From Enterobacter cloacae (GTDB taxonomy: Bacteria > Pseudomonadota > Gammaproteobacteria > Enterobacterales > Enterobacteriaceae), in NCBI RefSeq assembly GCF_013375935.1, contig NZ_CP056117.1, positions 930,001 to 994,000 of the forward strand: 64,000 bases of DNA, in the 5' to 3' direction. Below the pieces are notes generated by a model. That model ran no database searches, had not been told where the DNA came from, and saw only the letters and a program-made list of their open reading frames with translations. How positions within the stretch are numbered: position 1 is the stretch's first letter; the number at the start of each line of letters is the position of its first letter. Made by a program: the position numbers and the translations under genes. Below are positions 30,606-38,980 of the stretch, in pieces.

Positions 30606-32925
30606 TTAAAGGTGCACCACCACCTCATCCCCCTCCGCTTTCACCACCACGCCCCACTCGCTGCCCGCGTGCGTTCCGCCCTTCACGCCGCCTACCTTCT
30701 GCACGTTGCGCAAGCATACCGACCAGTTCCGCGCTTCACCCGCACCGGTAAGGGTCACGGTGTCGCCCTGGCGTGACGCCTTCAGCGTAAATACCACCGA
30801 ACCGTCCGCCGCAGGCACTTCGCTTACCGCCGTTGCGCCATCGCTCAGGTTAAACAGCTGGAAGGCCGTCCCCTCGTTCCACGCGTAGTCCGGTTTCTGG
30901 CTATTGTTGCCCAGCGCCAGCAGCGTGTTGTCGCGCACATACACCGGCAGGCTCTGGAAATCGTGCTGCTGCTTATGCCAGCGGTTGCCCTCAACGTCGT
31001 CGTTATGCCACAGGTGCGTCCAGCGGCCTTCCGGCAGATAGAACTGCACGTCGCCCGCCTCGGAGAACACCGGCGCCACCATCACGGAATCCCCCAGCAT
31101 GTACTGCCGGTCGAGGTAATCGCACGCCGGATCGTCCGGGAACTCCAGCATCATCGCCCGCAGCATCGGCGTGCCGCACTCGCGAGCCAGCGCCGCCTGA
31201 CGGTACAGGTAAGGCATCATCCGGCATTTCAGCTGCGTGAAGTAGCGCACCACGTCGCAGGACTCGTCATCGTACGCCCACGGCACCCGGTAGGATTTGC
31301 TGCCGTGCAGGCGGCTGTGGCTGGAGAGCAGCCCGAACGCGCACCAGCGTTTGTAGACGTGCGCCGGGGCGGTGTTTTCGAATCCGCCGATATCGTGACT
31401 CCAGAACCCGAAGCCGGACAGGCCAATCGACAGCCCGCCGCGCAGGCTTTCCGCCATGGATTCGTAGTTGGCGTAGCAGTCCCCGCCCCAGTGCACCGGG
31501 AACTGCTGCGCCCCCCACGGACGCGGAGCGGGCAAACAGCACCGCCTCCTCTTCGCCCACCGTCTCTTTCAGCACGTTCCACACCAGTTCGTTGTAGATG
31601 TAGGCGTAATGGTTATGCATCTTCTGCGGATCGGCCCCGTCGAACCATCGGACATCGGTCGGGATCCGCTCGCCAAAGTCGGTTTTGAAGCAGTCAACGC
31701 CGATATCTACCAGGCCCTTCAGCTTATCGGCATACCACCGGCACGCTTCCGGGTTGGTGAAGTCGTAAATCGCGAGCCCAGGCTGCCATTTGTCCCACTG
31801 CCACAGGGAGCCGTCCGGCCGCTTAAGCAGGTAGCCCTTCGCCTTCAGCTCCTGAAATACCGGCGATTTCTGGCCGATATACGGGTTAATCCACACGCAG
31901 ACCTTCAGCCCTTTCTCCTTCAGGCGGCGGATCATGCCTTCCGGGTCCGGGAAGGTCGCCGGGTCCCACTCGAAGTCGCACCACTGGAAGGCCTTCATCC
32001 AGAAGCAGTCGAAGTGGAAAACGTGTAGCGGCAGGTCGCGCTCGGCCATGCCGTCGATAAAGCTGTTTACCGTCGCTTCGTCGTAGTTGGTGGTGAACGA
32101 GGTAGTCAGCCACAGGCCGAACGACCACGCCGGCGGCAGCGCCGGACGCCCGGTGAAGCGGGTATAGCGGTTCAGCACCTCTTTCGGCGTCGGACCGTCG
32201 ATCACGAAATACTCGAGATATTCCCCTTCCACGCTGAACTGCACTTTGGAGACTTTCTCGGAGCCGACTTCAAACGAGACGTTTTCCGGATGATTGACCA
32301 GCACGCCGTAGCCGCGGTTGGTCAGGTAGAACGGGATGTTTTTGTAGGACTGCTCGGTGCTGGTGCCGCCGTCGCGGTTCCAGGTATCTACCGTCTGGCC
32401 GTTGCGCACCAGGGCGGTAAAGCGCTCGCCCAGGCCGTAAACCGTCTCCCCCACGCCCAGATCCAGACGCTCAAATACGTAATTGCGATCGGTATTGGTA
32501 TCCTGCACGTAACCGTTGTTTTTCAGCTGGCTGCCGGTTATGCGCTGGCCGTTGCGCAGGAAATCCAGCGCCCAGAACTCGCCTTTGGTAACGCGCACGC
32601 TGACGCTGCCGCTTTTCAGTTCGGCAAAATCGGCGTTGTTTTCAATCTCTACCTCTACGTTCTTCAGCACGTTGAGCGGATAGTGCGGGCCGTTGTTCAG
32701 CGCGCCCTGGAAGTGCTCGATGCGCACCCCGACAATGCCTTCCTGCGGAGCAAACAGGCGCACCGTGAACATCAACGTGTCGAGCTGCCAGGTACGTTCG
32801 CGCACGTCGCGCGGGGCGACATACGCCACCAGGTCATTGCCCTGCCGCTCCACGTCGAACACCTGAACCGGATACGTCACGTTCAGCCCCGGTTGAATAA
32901 GCCAGTTTCCATCACTGATTTTCAT
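30606..32925 (-). pseudogene. yicI: Alpha-xylosidase YicI, interrupted by a +1 frameshift
   Basis: A glycoside hydrolase family 31 alpha-xylosidase gene, broken by one extra base. The N-terminal part is open from 32925 to 31267 and the C-terminal part from 31535 to 30606. The shift lies in a run of six C on the plus strand (31511-31516; G on the coding strand): with five G the frame reads [14 protein letters not shown] and the protein is 772 aa, exactly the E. coli length. The nucleophile motif KTDFGE is on the first fragment, while the acid/base Asp of [10 protein letters not shown] is on the second, so neither fragment can be active alone. It lies downstream of yicJ (12 bp), the likely transporter for its isoprimeverose-type substrate. 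Read error and true pseudogene are both possible. Confidence 0.9.
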
Positions 32926-32937
32926 GCTTTCGTCCTC

Positions 32938-34329
32938 TTAGTTCTGTAATTCTTTGCCGGTCGGCAGGTTTTCAAACTCCTGCTGATTGCGGCGCGCACC
33001 GTGTGCCAGCTCGCTCAGGATTTTGGTCAGGAAGGGGGTTTTAAGCGTGTAGTAGCGTTTGGCGATAATGGCGCTCAGCACGTAGCAGATCGCCGGCGCC
33101 AGCGTAAACAGGCCGATAATGATGCTGATGGTCGTGCTGTTCTGCGTACTGGCTGCCGCGTCGTAGCCGCCGCCGGCCAGCATCCAGCCGATTGTCGCGC
33201 CGCCCAGCGCGAGGCCGAGCTTCAGCACGAACAGCGTGCCCGCGAAGCTGATGCCGGTCAGGCGTTTGCCGTTGGTCCATTCGCCGTAGTCGACGGTATC
33301 GGACATCATCACCCACTGGATTGGCGTCACCAGCTGGTGCAGCACGCCGATAACGAAAATAAAGGCGAACATCAGCACCGTGGCATGCATCGGCACAAAG
33401 AACATCGCAACGCTGACCACGGCCAGCGCGGCGTTGGTCCACCAGAAGATGCTGACCTTGCACTTCCAGTCGGTGAGCGGTTTCGCCAGCGCGGAGCCGA
33501 TCAGGTTGCCGACGCAGTAGGTGGTGAGGAACGCGACGAACACCTCCGGCGAGCCCATTATCCAGGTGCAGTAGTACATCATCGCGCCGCCGCGCACGCA
33601 GACGGCGAGGATATTGAGGATGGTCAGCACGCCGACGATGCGCCACTGGTCGTTGTGCCAGATGTCGCGCAGGTCTTCACGCATGGAGGTGGTGCTCGGC
33701 GGTACCTGGATGCGCTCTTTGGTGGTGAAGAAGCAGAACGCCAGCATCAGGAACGCGACCACCGACAGCACGGCGATCCCGCCCTGGAAGCCGAACGCTT
33801 TATCGTCTCCGCCGATCAGATTTACCAGCGGCATCATCAGCACCGTGGAGAGCATGCCGCCCGCCGTCGCCAGCACAAAGCGCCAGGATTGCAGGGAGAT
33901 GCGCTGCGTCGGGTCGTTGGTGATCACCCCGCCCAGCGCGCAGTAAGGGATATTGACCACGGTGTAGAGCAGGGTCAGCAGCGTGTAGGTAATGGCGGCG
34001 TAAACCATTTTGCCGTTGAGGCTGAGGTCCGGCGTGGTGTAGGCCAGCACGCAGACGATGCCGAACGGGATAGCGCCGAACAAAATCCACGGGCGGAACT
34101 TGCCCCAGTGGCTGCGGGTGCGATCGGCAATCAGCCCCATGCAGGGGTCGGAGATTGCGTCCAGCGCACGCGCCAGCAGGAACATGGTGCCGACAAACCC
34201 GGCGGGAATGCCGAAAATATCGGTGTAAAAAAACATCATGTACAGCATGACGTTATCAAAAATGATATGGCTGGCGGCGTCTCCCATGCCGTAGCCAATC
34301 TTCTCTTTTACTGACAATACTTCGCTCAT
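32938..34329 (-). CDS. yicJ: GPH-family sugar symporter YicJ
   Basis: A 463-aa transporter with twelve membrane helices of the glycoside-pentoside-hexuronide:cation symporter family (MelB/XylP type). It has the family N-terminus KIGYGMGDAASHIIFD, the cytoplasmic RTRSHWGKFRPW loop and PYCALGGVITND. In E. coli it precedes yicI and is presumed to import alpha-xylosides. The ATG at 34329 (MSEVLSVKE) has AAGGAT upstream; the in-frame GTG at 34344 is less likely. It transcribes away from selC. Confidence 0.95.
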   Translation of the reverse strand: MSEVLSVKEKIGYGMGDAASHIIFDNVMLYMMFFYTDIFGIPAGFVGTMFLLARALDAISDPCMGLIADRTRSHWGKFRPWILFGAIPFGIVCVLAYTTPDLSLNGKMVYAAITYTLLTLLYTVVNIPYCALGGVITNDPTQRISLQSWRFVLATAGGMLSTVLMMPLVNLIGGDDKAFGFQGGIAVLSVVAFLMLAFCFFTTKERIQVPPSTTSMREDLRDIWHNDQWRIVGVLTILNILAVCVRGGAMMYYCTWIMGSPEVFVAFLTTYCVGNLIGSALAKPLTDWKCKVSIFWWTNAALAVVSVAMFFVPMHATVLMFAFIFVIGVLHQLVTPIQWVMMSDTVDYGEWTNGKRLTGISFAGTLFVLKLGLALGGATIGWMLAGGGYDAAASTQNSTTISIIIGLFTLAPAICYVLSAIIAKRYYTLKTPFLTKILSELAHGARRNQQEFENLPTGKELQN

Positions 34330-34557
34330 CTTCTTATCCTTCACGCTGTAGGGGGCGCTGAGACCGGTTGCTTTGGTTTTAAACCATTGTTTCAGATGCG
34401 AGTATTGCGTTTTCTGGTTAGCAGATTACGTTTCTTGTTTTTTGTGATCGGGATAAAAGTTGATGAGCACGAAATGCTAACCTGAGGATTTTCTTAAGAA
34501 TTAACTGAAACAGGGGGATTCAGGTCAAAAGAGAGGTGAAAAAAGTGGTGTGGGGTA

Positions 34558-34586
34558 TGTGGTAAATGTCTGAAAGTAGCTATAAT
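34558..34586 (+). promoter_or_regulatory. Promoter of selC
   Basis: A perfect TATAAT (34581-34586) lies 31 bp upstream of the mature tRNA end and is followed by a GC-rich discriminator (GCGCCCCGCC), typical of stringently controlled stable-RNA promoters. The -35 region at 34558-34563 (TGTGGT) is poor. Confidence 0.6.
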
Positions 34587-34617
34587 GCGCCCCGCCTCCA
34601 TGTAGCAATCGAGGCGC

Positions 34618-34712
34618 GGAAGATCGTCATCTCCGGTGAGGTGGCTGGACTTCAAATCCAGTTGGGGACGCCAGCGTTCCCGGGCAGGTTCGACTCCTGT
34701 GATCTTCCGCCA
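34618..34712 (+). tRNA. selC: Selenocysteine tRNA (tRNA-Sec, anticodon TCA)
   Basis: 95 nt, including an encoded CCA end (34710-34712). The acceptor arm GGAAGATC pairs with GATCTTCC; the anticodon TCA is at 34652-34654 in the loop ACTTCAAA; a very long extra arm follows and the T arm is GGTTCGACTCC. The eight-base-pair acceptor stem and long variable arm are diagnostic of tRNA-Sec, recognised by SelA and SelB. It is nearly identical to E. coli selC. This gene is a well-known insertion point for genomic islands, and everything to its right here is accessory. Confidence 0.98.
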
Positions 34713-34822
34713 AAAATGAATCAGTGCATTTTGGCATTTCAGCTTATTTAATCCCTGTTTTCACTCATAGAAAATATACACAAGCTTTTTTTTATGGCAG
34801 AATAAATTTATTGGCTGATTAC

Positions 34823-35716
34823 ATGAAGACGAAAAAAATGTCCGTACACATGCCTATAAATATAGAATCATTTTCAGATAAAGATTTAAGAAAATATATT
34901 GACTCCATCATAAACATTATTACAAATGGTATTAATGATACAAAAAAAGTTATCTTTATTTGTGGGAAAGATAAATCGGATAAAGAAAGCTTTCGCTTTA
35001 AAATATCTCAATTACTAGAACAAAAAACTAATTATCAGCTGGCATATCCCGAAGATCTTTTTGAAGATCTATTGGAGGGACAAGCAAGCAATAGCTTATT
35101 ATCTTTAGAACAACAATTAGCTGAAGCAGTAGACTTAATAATCCTAATCCCAGAAAGCCCTGGTTCTTTCGCAGAACTTGGCGCTTTTTCAACGCAAAAA
35201 GAATTAGCAGAAAAAATGCTCGTGTTGAGGCCTAAAAAATATAAAAGCGATAAAAGCTTCATTAACCATGGACCAATCAGACTTGTCAGATCTTATAAAG
35301 GAAAAATATTAGACATACAAAGTAAATTTGATAATCAAAAAATTGAGCATACATCTTCGATATTGAAGACTGTAAAAAAAATGATCCCATCAGGAAGAAA
35401 ATCTAAATCAATAAATAATATTCTATTGTATCAAAACCATATATTATTATTAATCTATCTTTTCGATAGCTTATCTATGAATGCTATCCATAAACTAATG
35501 GCATTAATACTTTCCAAAAGAAAACTAACCAATCAAGAGGTCATTGGATGTAAAGCGGCCATACATTCACTTATAAGATCTTTATTTATCGAGAAGATTG
35601 GTGATGAATTCTCAATTACCAGCCGTGGTTTTTTGGACATACAAAATAAATATTATGCATTAAATGAAATAAGTAGCTTAAGAGTTAGCATAATGAATAA
35701 ACAATTGTCTCCTTAG
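34823..35716 (+). CDS. Type II-A retron effector (nucleoside deoxyribosyltransferase-like)
   Basis: A 297-aa protein resembling the effector of retron Ec86 (Eco1). The N-terminal Rossmann-like domain has VIFICGKDKSDKESFR (about 43-58), the YPEDLFEDLLEGQ stretch (about 75-87) and PESPGSFAELGAF (110-122). The last contains the glutamate expected to act in N-glycosidic cleavage or transfer in this fold. SFINHGPIRLVR follows. The C-terminal 100 residues look like the winged-helix part of Ec86-type effectors. In Ec86 the effector is held inactive in a filament with RT and msDNA and released during phage attack. I use the ATG at 34823; an upstream start inside the sequence after selC is unlikely. 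Base composition is strikingly AT-rich, a sign of transfer. Confidence 0.88.
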   Translation: MKTKKMSVHMPINIESFSDKDLRKYIDSIINIITNGINDTKKVIFICGKDKSDKESFRFKISQLLEQKTNYQLAYPEDLFEDLLEGQASNSLLSLEQQLAEAVDLIILIPESPGSFAELGAFSTQKELAEKMLVLRPKKYKSDKSFINHGPIRLVRSYKGKILDIQSKFDNQKIEHTSSILKTVKKMIPSGRKSKSINNILLYQNHILLLIYLFDSLSMNAIHKLMALILSKRKLTNQEVIGCKAAIHSLIRSLFIEKIGDEFSITSRGFLDIQNKYYALNEISSLRVSIMNKQLSP

Positions 35717-35754
35717 GGGTAGACATTCATTTCTGTTTATAGAATAATGACTAA

Positions 35755-36001
35755 GCTAACTCCTAAGCGGGAACTAATCATATGCGCAAGGCCTTAAATG
35801 CGGTGTGACGTTCCAGAGGATAGAGAAGCATTACCTCTAGTCCTACAATTTAGCTGTAACATGGTAATGCGATCGATTCGCCAAACCCACCCCCAGTGGT
35901 TTTGGCGCCTCGTGCGCATTACGAGCCAATCAGGGCTTAAAAACCCTGTGCGCCAGGGTTTTTAAGCCCTGCCTGGCTCTCCTTAGCCGTTAGGAGTTAG
36001 C
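35755..36001 (+). ncRNA. Retron msr-msd RNA (template of msDNA)
   Basis: It lies between effector and RT. Arm a1 GCTAACTCCTAA (35755-35766) and arm a2 TTAGGAGTTAGC (35990-36001) are perfect 12-base complements bounding the RNA. Immediately after a1 is a G in TAAGC (35767), corresponding to the branching guanosine in the TTAGC of Ec86. The msr part has stem-loops such as AGAGG/CCTCT (about 35815-35839) and CGCCAAA/TTTGGCG (about 35879-35906). The msd part contains a perfect 17-bp hairpin (35932-35948 with 35954-35970, loop TGCGC) extended by GAGCCA/TGGCTC (35923-35928 and 35974-35979). Boundaries are inferred from pairing only. Confidence 0.85.
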
Positions 36002-36033
36002 ACCATTTACGCTTTATTAATTTGGAGCTTATT

Positions 36034-36945
36034 TTGGCCAAACACTCTCAAAGCTTATATACTCAAAGGTTACTTTCCTTACCAATCTTACAAAGCATTG
36101 AAGATCTTTCCGTTAAGACACGACTGCCACATGCATTGCTTTCGCAATATTTAACCGATAACTCTCGATACTATTGTCATATCAAGGTACCAAAAAAAAC
36201 TGGTGGTTATAGGCCAATTGATAGCCCAAATCGACAGTTAAAAGCTTTACAACGATGGATATTGCGTAATATTCTCGAAAAACTGCAATCATCACCATAT
36301 GCCACTGGTTTTATATCAGGCATATCATTAAAACAAAACGTTCAGCCGCATACCGGAAATCAATATATTCTAAAGTTGGATATAAAGGATTTTTTCCCTA
36401 GCATTAAAGCCAGCTATGTTTACTCTATTTTTAGAGCCGCTGGTTACTCCAAGAAAATAGCTTTCCATTTAACATCTATATGTACTTTAAACGGCTATCT
36501 ACCACAAGGTGCTCCCTCTTCTCCTTGCTTATCAAATCTTGTTTCTTTGAGGATGGATCAGCGAATTGGGAAATATTGTGATAGACATGCGCTTACCTAT
36601 ACCAGATATGCAGATGATATATCAATATCAGGTAATAAACTTAGTGTTATAAAAAAAGCTTGGACCGTTGTTAAGTTAATCATTAGTGAGGAGGGTTACT
36701 CAGTAAACAAAAATAAAGAAATGCTTTCTGGGCCGCGCTCCCGAAGAGAAATAACTGGAATTATAGCAACCCCTAAATTGGGTATCGGTCAGAACAGTTA
36801 TAACTCTTATAGAAATAAAATATTCCATCTTTCTAAGAAAGGTGATCCTAATAGCAAAGCAATTATTCTTGGCATTTTAGCATTTATTAAAAGCGTTGAT
36901 TTAGAAAGGCATGACAAGCTATTACAATACTATAAAAAGTTGTAA
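36034..36945 (+). CDS. Retron reverse transcriptase
   Basis: A 303-aa group II-like reverse transcriptase that would copy msd into branched msDNA. Motifs: LDIKDFFPSI with the first catalytic Asp (about 115-124), LPQGAPSSPCLSNL (about 156-169), the active-site YADD (192-195) in TRYADDISIS and GPRSRREITG near residue 233. The retron-specific NAxxH motif is replaced by NVQPH, and the VTG of Ec86 by ITG. There is no suitable ATG; the TTG at 36034 has GGAG 6 bases upstream and gives the usual N-terminus length. It follows the msr-msd RNA by 32 bp. Confidence 0.92.
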   Translation: MAKHSQSLYTQRLLSLPILQSIEDLSVKTRLPHALLSQYLTDNSRYYCHIKVPKKTGGYRPIDSPNRQLKALQRWILRNILEKLQSSPYATGFISGISLKQNVQPHTGNQYILKLDIKDFFPSIKASYVYSIFRAAGYSKKIAFHLTSICTLNGYLPQGAPSSPCLSNLVSLRMDQRIGKYCDRHALTYTRYADDISISGNKLSVIKKAWTVVKLIISEEGYSVNKNKEMLSGPRSRREITGIIATPKLGIGQNSYNSYRNKIFHLSKKGDPNSKAIILGILAFIKSVDLERHDKLLQYYKKL

Positions 36946-36988
36946 TTAGGACTATTGCGCTTGATACTTTTCAAAATTTTATCTTATT

Positions 36989-37180
36989 TTATCCTTTTGG
37001 AGTTACTCCCTTTTGCCTCAGAGCCTCCCTCGCCAGTTCCTTCAACCAGCTGGCGAGACTCACCCCTTCCTCAGCCGCCACAGCATCCAACTGCTCCTTC
37101 AATGCCGGATCAATTCGCATCTTAAACTGCGGAGACTGCCCGCCGCCTTTTGGTTTTTTTTCGCGCGATATGATTGACAT
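36989..37180 (-). CDS. Small ribbon-helix-helix (Arc/HicB-like) protein
   Basis: A 63-aa protein. PQFKMRIDPALKEQLDAVAAEE then GVSLASWLKELAREALR is a single ribbon-helix-helix unit, as in Arc-type repressors and the DNA-binding part of HicB-type antitoxins. The ATG at 37180 has an AGGTGG ribosome-binding site. There is no adjacent toxin on the same strand; it is divergent from the symE-like gene, 125 bp away, and might regulate it (inference). It could also be an orphan prophage or island regulator. Confidence 0.65.
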   Translation of the reverse strand: MSIISREKKPKGGGQSPQFKMRIDPALKEQLDAVAAEEGVSLASWLKELAREALRQKGVTPKG

Positions 37181-37305
37181 GAGGCCACCTATCCATCTAC
37201 TCTGTGTCACATAGGAGGCCACCTAAACCTCCTCTACTAGCAACGCCCCGATGTGCGGGAACACAGCCGGAGCGTCTAACCTCACCAACTATCAAGGAGT
37301 TGATT

Positions 37306-37647
37306 ATGGCTGATTCGCATTCTACCTCAGACACAGACCAATCCGGAACCGAGCGTTCGCTAATTGTGGGATACCGCCCGAATGTTTTCGACAAATCCAC
37401 GCCGAAAATCATCCTTTCCGGCAAATGGCTACGCGCTGCAGGTTTTGATACCGGACAGCAGGTCACGATAAAAGTCATGAAAGGATGCATCGTTCTGGTG
37501 GCGTATAACGAGCAGGAGCAGAGGTTGCAGGACGATTATAAACGTACGAAGGCAAAGCTCGTTGAGATAGAGGATGCGCTTGCAGCGATCCAAATTCCAC
37601 ATGCTGGAAAGCGCCTCGCAAAATCAAATACAAACCACCTGGCTTAG
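37306..37647 (+). CDS. symE: SymE-like toxin
   Basis: A 113-aa protein with the SymE core (STPKIILSGKWLRAAGF, DTGQQVTIKVMKGCIVLVA, residues about 31-65), an AbrB-like fold turned toxin. E. coli SymE is an SOS-induced toxin that condenses nucleoids or cleaves RNA and is held down by the antisense RNA SymR across its 5' end. The ATG at 37306 has AAGGAG. The 100 bp upstream, with short inverted repeats around CCCCGATGTGCGGG, could hold a SymR-like antisense RNA, but I cannot prove it. E. coli symE sits beside hsd restriction genes, absent here. Confidence 0.8.
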   Translation: MADSHSTSDTDQSGTERSLIVGYRPNVFDKSTPKIILSGKWLRAAGFDTGQQVTIKVMKGCIVLVAYNEQEQRLQDDYKRTKAKLVEIEDALAAIQIPHAGKRLAKSNTNHLA

Positions 37648-38126
37648 CGGCTGTTTCTGGCGCGCAAACCGTCTTGTGCAATAGGCGTTTAAGATATGGA
37701 GGCGACATGGCTGATAAGACATAATCCAATCTCCGACAGGTGATTTGTTATGTTTACCTGTGATGACGGAACGGTTCGCATTACATGTCGCTTTAAACAT
37801 GAAACACTCTGGCTGTCGCAAGCAGCCAGAGCGGTTCTTTTCAGGTCACACCGCAAGCCATAACTCAGCATATCAAAGCAATTTATGAAGAGGGTGAACT
37901 TGAATAAAAAAGCAACTTGTAAGGCTTACTTACAGGTTCAGCAAGAAGGTCAATCGCAACACATTTCACTATTGCCTTCCCGGCTTCCTCGCTATCGGTT
38001 AGGCCAGGCGCTTCAGGAGTACCTGGTAAATGGCTTAGTTATGGATAACAAGTGCCTAAAGAATCTCCCACTCAGATCATCCGCCCTAAATGTTTATTTC
38101 GAAGAAATGCTGGAAAGCGCCTCGCA
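37601..38126 (+). repeat. 20-bp direct repeat flanking a 480-bp gene-free stretch
   Basis: The 20 bases at 37601-37620, inside the 3' end of the symE-like gene, recur exactly at 38107-38126. Flanking sequence differs. The second copy is in a region with no real gene, so it may be a remnant of a symE paralogue or the scar of an insertion or duplication. Confidence 0.7.
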
Positions 38127-38216
38127 GTTTCTCTGTTGCACCATCCGTTTGATATCCCATCTTTGTCATACTCCTGCCACTTATGGCCTGGCTGCAACGC
38201 GCAGCTATTGCATTTA
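37648..38216. other. Gene-poor stretch with decayed fragments
   Basis: About 570 bp between the symE-like gene and the toxin-antitoxin operator. Open frames here are short, such as 37885-38220, and have no recognisable family or convincing start. The second copy of the 20-bp repeat is at 38107-38126. It looks like eroded island sequence. Confidence 0.5.
37807..37841 (+). terminator. Rho-independent terminator
   Basis: Perfect 9-bp stem CTCTGGCTG/CAGCCAGAG (37807-37815 and 37823-37831) with a 7-base loop, followed by a T-rich tail TTCTTTT (37835-37841). It probably ends transcription from the symE-like side. Confidence 0.7.
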
Positions 38217-38256
38217 TTAACTACAGCTTATATTCTTTTTATAAGCTACAGCTTAT
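38217..38256 (+). promoter_or_regulatory. Palindromic operator of the toxin-antitoxin operon
   Basis: The 16-base near-perfect palindrome ATAAGCTACAGCTTAT (38241-38256) abuts the toxin start. An incomplete copy sharing CTACAGCTTAT lies at 38221-38231, centre-to-centre about 23 bp away. Paired dyads over the promoter are the usual target of antitoxin autoregulation; binding by the downstream XRE protein is inferred. Confidence 0.6.
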
Positions 38257-38257
38257 C

Positions 38258-38620
38258 ATGGATGAAAACATGTGGACCGTAGTGTTTAGTAAGGTATTCG
38301 AGCAATGGTTGCTTGAACAGGAAGATGGGTTGCAGGAAAAGGTACTGGCAGACCTGTTAAATCTACAGAATTATGGACCTCGTCTTCCTCGTCCCTATGC
38401 AGATACCGTTAAGGGCTCACAATATAAGAATATGAAAGAGTTACGTATTCAATATGCCGGTCGCCCGGTTCGTGCGTTCTTCGCGTTTGATCCTGTACGT
38501 CAGGCCATTGTGCTTTGCGCGGGCGATAAGCGTAACGACAAAGCCTTTTATGGAAAACTGATTCGCATTGCGGATGCTGAATTCACTCTTCATCTGACAA
38601 GCCTGGAGGCATCCAAGTGA
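38258..38620 (+). CDS. HigB/RelE-type toxin (Gp49-like)
   Basis: A 120-aa protein (116 if the ATG at 38270, which has GGATG upstream, is used). FSKVFEQWLLEQEDGLQEKVLADL, KNMKELRIQYAGRPVRAFFAF, then DPVRQAIVLCAGDKRND and FYGKLIRIADAEF match the Gp49/HigB branch of the RelE/ParE superfamily, mRNA-cleaving ribosome-dependent toxins. It is toxin-first, overlapping the antitoxin by 4 bp, as in higBA operons. Confidence 0.88.
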   Translation: MDENMWTVVFSKVFEQWLLEQEDGLQEKVLADLLNLQNYGPRLPRPYADTVKGSQYKNMKELRIQYAGRPVRAFFAFDPVRQAIVLCAGDKRNDKAFYGKLIRIADAEFTLHLTSLEASK

Positions 38621-38916
38621 AAACCTTAAATGAAGTTATTGCGTCACGCTCACCGGAAAGCCAACAGCGCATTCAGGAGATGGCAGAGGAAATGTTCCTC
38701 GAAACCGGTCTGCAACTTCTGCGTGAAGAGCTCCAGCTTTCGCAAAAACATGTCGCCGATCTTATGGGCGTAAGTCAGCCTGCGGTAACACAGCTGGAGC
38801 AACGTGGAAACGATCTGAAGATTGCTACGCTTAAGCGTTACATCGAAGCGATGGGCGGAAAACTTTCCATTAACGTGGAACTTCCCACTGGCAAGCGAGT
38901 AGCGTTTCATCTCTAG
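38617..38916 (+). CDS. HigA-type XRE antitoxin
   Basis: A 99-aa protein starting at GTG (38617) with GGAGG upstream and overlapping the toxin stop (GTGA). The helix-turn-helix is LSQKHVADLMGVSQPAVTQLE (about residues 42-62), followed by IATLKRYIEAMGGKLSINV, typical of HigA/HTH-37 antitoxins. It neutralises the toxin and is expected to repress the operon through the palindromes at 38217-38256. Confidence 0.88.
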   Translation: MKTLNEVIASRSPESQQRIQEMAEEMFLETGLQLLREELQLSQKHVADLMGVSQPAVTQLEQRGNDLKIATLKRYIEAMGGKLSINVELPTGKRVAFHL

Positions 38917-38980
38917 CGCGATGGTATCCGCAGTCATTGGTGCAACCACATATGCCACATTTTACATCCATGTAAGAAAT

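Noticed and set aside
35755..36001. CRISPR-like or attachment-site explanation for the inverted repeats between effector and RT
   Set aside because: The a1/a2 arms, branching-G context and single long hairpin match a retron msr-msd RNA, and there is no periodic repeat-spacer pattern.
37885..38220. 111-aa open frame as a gene
   Set aside because: No family resemblance, no convincing ribosome-binding site, and it contains the 20-bp symE-derived repeat; more likely decayed sequence.
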